Assembly: GCA_015232485.1 (NCBI GenBank)
Contig: JADFZP010000171.1
Location: 1 to 7,038, forward strand
Length of the DNA: 7,038 nt
Reading direction: 5' to 3'
Source: Alphaproteobacteria bacterium
GTDB lineage: Bacteria > Pseudomonadota > Alphaproteobacteria > Rhodospirillales > Magnetospirillaceae
Translations under genes and position numbers: made by a program
The notes under the pieces: generated by a model
The model's input: the letters and a program-made list of their open reading frames with translations, nothing else
Told to the model about the DNA's origin: nothing
Database searches by the model: none
Shown here: positions 1 through 5,565 of the stretch, one piece after another
How positions within the stretch are numbered: position 1 is the first letter of the stretch
Layout of the letters: every line of letters starts with the position of its first letter

Positions 1-658
1 CACCGGCCGCCAGCGCCAGCGGGATCAGCGGCCCCAATTGCGGCTTGAAGGACAACAGCCCGATGCACAGGCCGGCGGCGACCGGCCGGCGTTCGAGCAG
101 CACGAGGCCTAGTCCCAGCAGGCCGGCGCTCAGAAAGCCGTTCTGGCCGAACAGCCCGTTGATCATCGCGGCCGGATAGGCGAGCCCGAGCAGCGGCCCC
201 AGCGGATCGCGCGCCGCCGCCCGCATGGCGGCCAGATAGGGGATGGCGGTCACGGCGCCCCAGGCGAGATAGGCCGCCATGTAGGGCAGCAACGGCAGCC
301 AGATCAGGAACAGCGCGAAGCTTGGCGGATAGTACCAGCCGAACACCGGCACGGTGTCCAACTGGGCGGCGCTCAATCGGCCGCCATGGGCCAAGTTGAC
401 GGCCTCCTTCTCGACGGGATGCAGCCGGGCATTGTCGTACAAGGCGGCGGCGCCATCGCGGGCGATCAGCAGGGGGGCGGCGTAGAAGGTGTTGAAGTCG
501 GTGACGGCGGGGTTTCCACCCGCCTCGGTCTGCCGGCGGGTGACGACATGGAAGCCGATCCCCAAGGCGACGTAAACCGCCACGACGGCGCCGGCCCATA
601 GGGCGATGCGGCGCCGGGTCAGGATGCTACCAGCGGCGAACCGGGCCGACGTCCACAT
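1..658 (-). CDS. GT87 (DUF2029) family membrane glycosyltransferase, C-terminus cut by window edge
   Basis: Integral-membrane glycosyltransferase of the GT87/DUF2029 family, whose members transfer a sugar (often mannose) from a polyprenyl-phosphate donor to an envelope glycan on the outer face of the inner membrane. The first 219 residues are present. I see TM1 at about residues 18-39, then the family's acidic first loop with D54 in TDFNTFYAA followed by ALYD (72-75), a WYYPP motif at 108-112, TM segments at about 113-145 and 153-170, a GQNGFLSAGLLGLGL stretch at 171-185, and FKPQLGPLIPLAL at 204-216. The GQN and KPQLG blocks are typical of the family. The ATG at 658 lies inside the end of the preceding endopeptidase gene (32-base overlap). 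No good Shine-Dalgarno is visible, which fits coupled translation. An internal GTG at codon 26 would break TM1. The downstream end lies outside the window. Acceptor and sugar cannot be inferred. Confidence 0.8.
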   Translation of the reverse strand, partial: MWTSARFAAGSILTRRRIALWAGAVVAVYVALGIGFHVVTRRQTEAGGNPAVTDFNTFYAAPLLIARDGAAALYDNARLHPVEKEAVNLAHGGRLSAAQLDTVPVFGWYYPPSFALFLIWLPLLPYMAAYLAWGAVTAIPYLAAMRAAARDPLGPLLGLAYPAAMINGLFGQNGFLSAGLLGLGLVLLERRPVAAGLCIGLLSFKPQLGPLIPLALAAG

Positions 659-1202
659 GGACGAAGTTCGACCGCGGATACATGCCGACTCCGCCCTGCT
701 TCAGTTGCAGCGCGGCGCGGCCGATGGTGCGCACCGCCTGACCCTGGATCCGCACGTCGACCGCCTTGCCGACCATGTGAAGGCTGTGATTGGCGACGCC
801 GTCGCTTTGCTCGGCCAGCATCGCGTTGGTCACCGGCGAGCGGTATCCCGAGACGATCTGGAACGGCTGCGAGGTGCGCAGCTTGCGTTGCAGGGCGAAC
901 AGGAGGTCGAAGACTTCGGGGTCGATGGGGTGGGTCTCGTCGGTGCGGTGGTCCCGCATCACCCGCCAAATCGAGCGCATCTCCGAGCCCAGGTACTTGC
1001 CGTCGGCCCAATAGGTGGCCTTGACCGACTCCCCGGTGTGGAGATTGTAAAGGGAGAGAGATCGTTCCGGACGCGGCTTGCGGGCTTTCGCCGCCGCCTG
1101 CGCCCATTTCGGAACCATCAACGTCGCGGCCGCCGCAGCAAAGGCGAACAACGCGCGACGGCAAACGACCTTTCGCAGGCCGGTGTCGTTGTTGTTATCC
1201 AT
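627..1202 (-). CDS. mepK: MepK/YcbK-like M15 (DUF882) murein endopeptidase, probable Tat substrate
   Basis: Periplasmic zinc metallopeptidase of the peptidase M15/DUF882 family. The E. coli member, MepK (YcbK), cuts meso-DAP to meso-DAP (3-3) peptide cross-links. The 191-residue length is normal for the family. The N-terminus has a twin arginine (R15-R16) followed by a hydrophobic alanine-rich stretch (17-30) and a likely cleavage after AQA (34-36); E. coli YcbK is also Tat-exported. The mature domain shows SGYRSP (118-123), NHSLHMVGKAVDV with zinc ligands H142 and D149, and FVHVD with H182, the complete M15 His-Asp-His set. It lies 77 bp downstream of an LdtD-type transpeptidase, the same order as ycbB-ycbK in E. 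coli, and overlaps the next gene. The ATG at 1202 is the only start that keeps the signal peptide. Family assignment is firm; 3-3 bond specificity is inferred from homology and neighbour. Confidence 0.87.
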   Translation of the reverse strand: MDNNNDTGLRKVVCRRALFAFAAAAATLMVPKWAQAAAKARKPRPERSLSLYNLHTGESVKATYWADGKYLGSEMRSIWRVMRDHRTDETHPIDPEVFDLLFALQRKLRTSQPFQIVSGYRSPVTNAMLAEQSDGVANHSLHMVGKAVDVRIQGQAVRTIGRAALQLKQGGVGMYPRSNFVHVDVGPVRRW

Positions 1203-1215
1203 GTCCCAGCGTTCT

Positions 1216-1230
1216 TGCTACCCCTATGGC
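1216..1230 (-). repeat. 15-base leader element, copy 2 (upstream of mepK-like gene)
   Basis: The minus strand reads GCCATAGGGGTAGCA. It matches the element at 2907-2921 at 13 of 15 positions. It ends 13 bases before the ATG at 1202, too far for its G run to act as a normal Shine-Dalgarno. Its function is unknown; operator, shared 5'-leader element or chance are all possible. Confidence 0.4.
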
Positions 1231-1235
1231 GTCAA

Positions 1236-1264
1236 GTGATACCACCTTGGTGGGGGGGGAGCAA
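1236..1264 (-). promoter_or_regulatory. possible sigma-70-like promoter for the mepK-like gene
   Basis: On the minus strand the 77-bp gap holds TTGCTC (1264-1259), a 17-base spacer, and TATCAC (1241-1236). These match three and four of the six -35 and -10 consensus positions. Seven of the spacer bases are part of a run of eight C (1259-1252). The spacing is ideal but the hexamers are weak, so this is only a candidate. It would give a leader of roughly 25-30 bases ahead of the ATG at 1202. Confidence 0.25.
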
Positions 1265-1279
1265 TCGCCAAAGCGCTGG

Positions 1280-2902
1280 TCAGGGCGAGGCGGCGACCAG
1301 GGTACGGGTCGAGCGCCGGGCGGACAGCGCCTCGTTCAGGCGCGAATCGCGGTCATAGATGTCGCCGCGGAAATGCGTCGAGCCGTCGGCCTCGACCCAG
1401 GCGGTCCAGTACAGCAGGTAGACCGGCATTGGCTTGGGCAGCCCGACCGTCACCGTCTCTTGCGCGTCGACCAGGGCGTTCAGCCGCTCGGGCGTCCATT
1501 TCGCGCCCAGCAGATGTTGGGCCAGATCGGCCGGCTTTTGCAGCCGCACGCAGCCATGGCTGAGCCAGCGGCGGTCGCGGGCGAACAGATGCCGGGTCGG
1601 CGTGTCGTGCAGATAGATGTTCAGCGGGTTGGTCAGATTGAACTTCAACAGGCCCAGCGAATTGTCCGGCCCCGGATTCTGGCGCAGGCGGAAGGGAAAG
1701 GCCGTGGTGCTGACCTGATGCCAGTCGATCAGGGTGGCGTCGTCCCATCCCATCACCGTCATGCGGTTCGCCGCCAGGTAATCGGGGTTCTTGCGCAGTT
1801 GCGGCAGGATCTCCTTGCCGGCGATCGACTGCGGCACGTGCCACGCGGGATTGATGGTGACGGCGGTGATGATGTCGGCGATCACCGGCGTGTGGTGCTT
1901 GGGATCGCCCGCGATGACCCGCATGTCCATCGTCTCGACGCCGTTTTCGATAACCTTCAGGCTGGCGGCGGCGACGTTGACCGAGATGTGGCTCGGTTCG
2001 ACCTTGCGCGGCAGCCAGCGCCAGCGTTCCAGGTTGGCTACGATCTGCGCGACGCGCCGCTCGGCGGGCACGTTCAGACTGGCCAGGGTTTGATGGCCGA
2101 TCACCGCGTCGGGGGTCAGCCCGTGGCGGATCTGGAACAACTCGATCGCCGCCTTCAGCGGCTCGTCGTAAAGCTTGCTCTCGACATAGGCCAGCTCGCC
2201 GGTGGCGGCCAACCGGCGGCGCAGGACCGGCACGCGCTCGTCCTCCATGCCGGGTTCCAGCTTCGGTCCATCGGGAATCGCCGGCCAGCCGCCCGCCTCG
2301 GCCAGGGCGCGGTAGCGGGCCAGCGCTTGGCGCAACAGCCCATAGGCTTCGGAATTGGGCGCCCGCGCCGCGGCCAGCGCGCCGGGGTCGTCCGAGCCCA
2401 TCGCCTCGGCCAGGAACTTCGCCCCGTCGAATGTCGGATGCTTGATGGTCCAGTCGTCCTGCGCGACCTGCGGCTCGATCTGGCCCTGGGCGAGGTCGCG
2501 GGCATGACGCACCAGACCGTCGCTGAGCAGCAATTCGAGTCGCGCCGCCGCCGCCGCGTCGCCCGAGGCGGCGGCATGGCGAGCCTTGGCGATCGCCGGC
2601 AGGTGATAGCCGGCCGGGTCGATGGCGTGCGACGAGGCCGCTTCCAGCGCGGCCAGCGCCTTCTCGCCGCGCGCCGTCAGGCCCAACCCTTCGACCCAGA
2701 CCGGGCTATTGGCGCGCGCGCCGTAAATCTGGCGCAGCAGGGCCAAGGACAGGCGTTCGTCCTGTCCGGCGAGCGCCGAGGCCACGGCTCCGGCCAAAGG
2801 CACGGCGACCACGGCCGGCGCGTTCGCCACGGCGGGCGAGGTCGCCAGCAGTCCTGCGGTCAAGGCGAAGGCGATCGTGGTGCGGTGACGGAACGATGAC
2901 AC
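1280..2902 (-). CDS. ldtD: YcbB/LdtD-type L,D-transpeptidase (YkuD domain with peptidoglycan-binding domain)
   Basis: Periplasmic L,D-transpeptidase that joins meso-DAP residues of neighbouring stem peptides (3-3 cross-links) by a cysteine acyl-enzyme. From the GTG at 2902 the protein has 540 residues, near the size of E. coli YcbB (615). Order: Sec-type signal (basic RHR, hydrophobic 9-20, AVA before about residue 27); an alpha-helical scaffold to about 215; a peptidoglycan-binding-like domain at about 220-283 (RVPVLRRRL, then ELFQIRHGL); and a YkuD catalytic domain from about 300 that includes the YcbB-type lid. The catalytic motif is complete: YLHDTP, then WLSHGCVRL with nucleophile C451, H449 and S448. 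An upstream in-frame GTG at 2956 would add 18 residues (very long charged n-region); I prefer 2902 because it gives a normal signal peptide and has GGGGG nine bases upstream. A mepK-like gene follows. Confidence 0.88.
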   Translation of the reverse strand: MSSFRHRTTIAFALTAGLLATSPAVANAPAVVAVPLAGAVASALAGQDERLSLALLRQIYGARANSPVWVEGLGLTARGEKALAALEAASSHAIDPAGYHLPAIAKARHAAASGDAAAAARLELLLSDGLVRHARDLAQGQIEPQVAQDDWTIKHPTFDGAKFLAEAMGSDDPGALAAARAPNSEAYGLLRQALARYRALAEAGGWPAIPDGPKLEPGMEDERVPVLRRRLAATGELAYVESKLYDEPLKAAIELFQIRHGLTPDAVIGHQTLASLNVPAERRVAQIVANLERWRWLPRKVEPSHISVNVAAASLKVIENGVETMDMRVIAGDPKHHTPVIADIITAVTINPAWHVPQSIAGKEILPQLRKNPDYLAANRMTVMGWDDATLIDWHQVSTTAFPFRLRQNPGPDNSLGLLKFNLTNPLNIYLHDTPTRHLFARDRRWLSHGCVRLQKPADLAQHLLGAKWTPERLNALVDAQETVTVGLPKPMPVYLLYWTAWVEADGSTHFRGDIYDRDSRLNEALSARRSTRTLVAASP

Positions 2903-2906
2903 TATC

Positions 2907-2921
2907 TGGTACCCCCATGGC
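2907..2921 (-). repeat. 15-base leader element, copy 1 (upstream of LdtD-type gene)
   Basis: The minus strand reads GCCATGGGGGTACCA, 13/15 identical to the copy at 1216-1230. It ends four bases before the preferred GTG start at 2902, and its G5 run (2916-2912) sits nine bases from that start, so here it may double as a ribosome-binding site. A weak -10-like GCTAAT (2932-2927) lies five bases upstream, the same distance that separates TATCAC from the other copy. Confidence 0.4.
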
Positions 2922-3017
2922 CTCTCATTAGCGCGGGATCGCCGCTCGCGCAACACGTGGGTTCCTTCGGCGCGATGGCCAAACCAACAGGATCGGAAGA
3001 GACGCGCCGCACTCCAA

Positions 3018-3039
3018 CTTCGCGGCGCCTCGCCGAAAG
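3018..3039 (-). other. short GC-rich hairpin in the gap between the MFS and LdtD-type genes
   Basis: The minus strand can pair CTTT-CGGC with GCCG-(C)-GAAG around a five-base loop, with one bulged C and one G-U pair. It lies about 40 bases after the permease stop codon. No T tract follows, so it is not a convincing intrinsic terminator, though it could mark the end of the upstream operon. Nothing else recognisable is visible between 2957 and 3079. Confidence 0.25.
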
Positions 3040-3079
3040 TTCTCCCGTTCCCTCCAAATGGGTAGTCCGAAGGATCGGG

Positions 3080-4234
3080 TCAACGGGAAATCGGCAGCAC
3101 GCCGCCATCCCAGCGGGCGACCAGGAGGCGGGCCAGCAGCGCGCCCATCAGGCTGAGCACCGCCATCACCGCGAAGGCCAGTCCCCCCGCCGCCTCGTAA
3201 AGCTGGCCCGAGATCAGCATCGACAGACCGGGGGCGATGCCCATGGTCAGCGAGGTGTAAAGGGTCTGGGCGCGCACCGACAGGCTGGGGGGCGCCGCCC
3301 GCTGCATGAAGTGCATGGCGCCGAGATGGGCGCAGCCGAAGGTCATGGCGTGCAGGATTTGCACGGCCGCCAGGGCGGGCAGGGTGGTGCCCATGCCCAT
3401 CACCGCCCAGCGCAGCACGCCCGCCGCGCAGGCCAGCAGGATCAGCCGGGTCGGCCCAACCCGCGCCACCACCTTGCCGCTCCAGGCGAACAGCAGTACC
3501 TCGGCGATCACGCCCTCGGCCCACAATCCGCCGATCAGCCAGGACGGCAACCCGGCCGCCTCCCAATGGATGGTGGCGAAGCCGTAATAGATGGAATGGC
3601 TCATCTGGTTCAGGCTGGTGGCGCCCACGAACAACAAGAAGATCGGGCTGCGCAGCAGTTCCCAGGCCGGCGGACCACGCCGCCCGGCCGCCTCGGTGCG
3701 CACGTCGGGCAGGCCCACGGCGGACAGCGCCATCAACCCCAGCCCGCACAGGATCAGCAGCAGCACCACGTCGGGCGGATACAGGCCGACCAGCCGCCCG
3801 CCCAGCATCGAGGTGGCGATGAAGGCGATCGATCCCCACAGCCGGATGCGTCCGTAATCCAGTCCGCGGGCGCGGATCGCCAACAGGGTCAGATTGTCCG
3901 AAACCGGCACCACCGGGGCGAACACGGCGGTGGCCAGCAGGGTGATGGCCAGCACGGACCAGAAGTCGCGCCAGAAGACGTACAACGCGAAGGCGACGAA
4001 GCTGGCGGCGCTGAAGAAGATCAGGGGCCGCCGCCGATCGCCGCGCCGGTCGACCATGCCGCCGACCGCCGGATTGGTGACGATCTTCAAAAGGAACATC
4101 GCCGACAGGATCACGCCGATCTGGCCGGCGTCGAAGCCCTGCGCCTTCAGCCACAGCGGGAAGAACGGCAGATGGATGCCGATCACGCCGAAGATCGCCG
4201 CGTAATAAAGGCCCAGGCGGACGGACAGCGTCAC
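3080..4234 (-). CDS. MFS permease, MFS_1_like (HcaT/PPP-type) family
   Basis: Twelve-helix inner-membrane transporter of the major facilitator superfamily, in the branch of E. coli HcaT (putative phenylpropionate permease) and the LacY-like proton symporters. At 384 residues it has normal length. It shows the branch's N-terminus (Y10-Y11 to HLPFFPLWLKAQGF, 21-34), a motif A equivalent in the loop between TM2 and TM3 (GGMVDRRGDRRR, 58-69), and YGRIRLWGSIAFI (126-138), a hallmark of this branch. A short charged linker near residues 180-195 separates the two six-helix halves. The start is a GTG whose bases overlap the TGA of the kinase gene (GTGA), with a GGTGAG purine stretch just upstream, so translation is probably coupled to the two-component pair. 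The family is clear. The substrate is not: aromatic acids, sugars or nucleosides are all possible. Confidence 0.83.
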   Translation of the reverse strand: MTLSVRLGLYYAAIFGVIGIHLPFFPLWLKAQGFDAGQIGVILSAMFLLKIVTNPAVGGMVDRRGDRRRPLIFFSAASFVAFALYVFWRDFWSVLAITLLATAVFAPVVPVSDNLTLLAIRARGLDYGRIRLWGSIAFIATSMLGGRLVGLYPPDVVLLLILCGLGLMALSAVGLPDVRTEAAGRRGPPAWELLRSPIFLLFVGATSLNQMSHSIYYGFATIHWEAAGLPSWLIGGLWAEGVIAEVLLFAWSGKVVARVGPTRLILLACAAGVLRWAVMGMGTTLPALAAVQILHAMTFGCAHLGAMHFMQRAAPPSLSVRAQTLYTSLTMGIAPGLSMLISGQLYEAAGGLAFAVMAVLSLMGALLARLLVARWDGGVLPISR

Positions 4235-5565
4235 GGCTCACCGGCCGGAAGGGTGAAGACGAAGGCGGCGCCGCCCTCGGGGCGGTTGGCGGCCTCGATG
4301 GCGCCGCCATGCTCCTTGACGATGCCATAGCTGATCCACAGGCCCAGTCCGGTCCCCTGGCCCACCACCTTGGTGGTGAAGAAGGGATCGAAGACGCGCG
4401 AGATGTCGTCGGGCGCGATGCCTGGGCCGTTGTCGGCCACCGTCACCCGCAGCAGGCCGGGCAGGCGCTCGGCGCGGATGCGGATTTCGGGGCGGGCGGC
4501 CGAGGCGGCGGCGTCAAGGGCGTTGCGCACCAGATTGACCATCACTTGATGGATCTGCCCGGAATGGCCGCGCGTGTGCAGGTCGGGGGCGAGGTCCAGG
4601 GCGAAATCGGCCGTTCCGCCACCGCCCTTGATCGTCCATTGCACGGCGGTGCGGATCACCGCGCCCAGCTCGAACGCCTCGGCCTCGCCCGATCGGCTGA
4701 ACGACAGCCGGCGCAAATTCTTGACGATGTCGGTGACCCGCTCGGCGCCTTCCAGGGTGCCCTCGATCAGCGGCCCCAGATCGTCGAGCAGCCGGTCGAT
4801 GCGCAGCCGCTCGCGCAGGGCGGCGCGGTCCTCGGGCGAGGCCTCGCCATGCAGCGCGGCGAAATAGGTGTTCAGCCGTTCCCGGTATTTCCCCAAGGTG
4901 TGGACGTTGCCATAGATGAAGCTGATCGGATTGTTCAACTCGTGCGCCACGCCGGCCACCAGCCGGCCCAGCGAGGCCATCTTCTCGGACTGGACCAATT
5001 GCCGCTGGGTCTGCTTCAACTCGGCGTGGGCGTCGTTCAGCGCCTGATAGGCGCGGCGCAACTCGCCCAGCGGGCGGCCGATCAGCACCATGCCGGCGGC
5101 GCGCCCGCGGGTGTCCAGGCGCGGCGAGCAGTTCAGCGCCACCCAATCGGTCAGGCCGTCGCGGGACCTGAGGCGCGCCTCGCGGTCGCGCACCGGGGTT
5201 CCGGCCACTTCGCAGAAGGTCAGGCGGCCTTGGTCCTCCTCGGCGAACAGGCCGCGCACCGGCTGGCCGATCAACTCGTCGCCGGCCAGTCCGGTCAGGT
5301 CGTGGAACGCCTGGTTGACCTGCTGCACCCGGCCGCGCGAGTCGCAGACCACCAACACGTCGGACATCGAGGTCAGCACGCTGGTGATGAAACGCTGGGC
5401 GTCCTCCAGCGCCTTGTTCTTTTCTTCGAGATCGACCTCGTAGCGGATCAGGTCGGAATAGACCTCCTCCATCTTGCGGATCACCTCGATCCAGGCGGTC
5501 TCCTGGGCGTCGGGCAGATGCGGAAGCTCGGTGTCGAGGTTCAAGGGTGGGCGCGACTGGGCCAT
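4231..5565 (-). CDS. hupT: HupT/HoxJ-like PAS-domain sensor histidine kinase
   Basis: Soluble two-component kinase that should phosphorylate the regulator encoded immediately upstream. From the ATG at 5565 it has 444 residues and no membrane segment, so it senses something cytoplasmic. Order: an N-terminal helical segment (about 20-58, with KMEEVYSDLIRYEVDLEEKN) of the kind seen in HupT/HoxJ; a PAS domain (about 59-165); a coiled coil (168-195); HisKA with phospho-acceptor H208 in AGVAHELNNPISF; a long helical insert with RIDRLLDDLGPLIEGTLEGAER (255-276), also HupT/HoxJ-like; and a HATPase with N-box N344-N348, DNGPGI (378-383), FDPFFTTK (392-399) and GTGLGL (404-409). All catalytic boxes are intact. 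The in-frame extension up to 5799 would run back through the regulator gene; ATG 5565 overlaps that gene's stop as TGATG. In hydrogen-sensing systems this kinase type is controlled by a regulatory hydrogenase; none is visible here, so the hup name is by resemblance. Confidence 0.8.
   Translation of the reverse strand: MAQSRPPLNLDTELPHLPDAQETAWIEVIRKMEEVYSDLIRYEVDLEEKNKALEDAQRFITSVLTSMSDVLVVCDSRGRVQQVNQAFHDLTGLAGDELIGQPVRGLFAEEDQGRLTFCEVAGTPVRDREARLRSRDGLTDWVALNCSPRLDTRGRAAGMVLIGRPLGELRRAYQALNDAHAELKQTQRQLVQSEKMASLGRLVAGVAHELNNPISFIYGNVHTLGKYRERLNTYFAALHGEASPEDRAALRERLRIDRLLDDLGPLIEGTLEGAERVTDIVKNLRRLSFSRSGEAEAFELGAVIRTAVQWTIKGGGGTADFALDLAPDLHTRGHSGQIHQVMVNLVRNALDAAASAARPEIRIRAERLPGLLRVTVADNGPGIAPDDISRVFDPFFTTKVVGQGTGLGLWISYGIVKEHGGAIEAANRPEGGAAFVFTLPAGEP

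Noticed and set aside
386..601. Small plus-strand frame of 71 codons opposite the GT87 gene
   Set aside because: The minus strand here carries a continuous membrane protein with GT87 motifs. The plus frame is Gly-rich and has no motif.
1226..2899. A 557-codon open frame on the plus strand opposite the LdtD-type gene
   Set aside because: It mirrors a gene with strong GC preference at third codon positions, which removes stops from the antisense frame. The product is rich in Q, G, R and H with no domain or motif, while the minus strand encodes a complete YkuD catalytic motif.
3068..3079. Hairpin CCGA-TCCT-TCGG just after the permease stop codon as a terminator
   Set aside because: The stem is only four pairs and there is no T tract on the minus strand.
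2957..4330. A 457-codon plus-strand frame and a 466-codon minus-strand frame overlapping the permease
   Set aside because: Both are low-complexity shadow translations of the MFS gene. Only the 3080-4234 minus frame gives twelve hydrophobic helices and family motifs.
1241..4376. The 13-mer ACCACCTTGGTGG at 1241-1253 and 4364-4376, with a similar string near 6997-7008
   Set aside because: The copy at 4364 encodes conserved kinase residues (TTKVVG) and the third match is imperfect. A short self-complementary GC-rich string recurring this way is best explained by chance.
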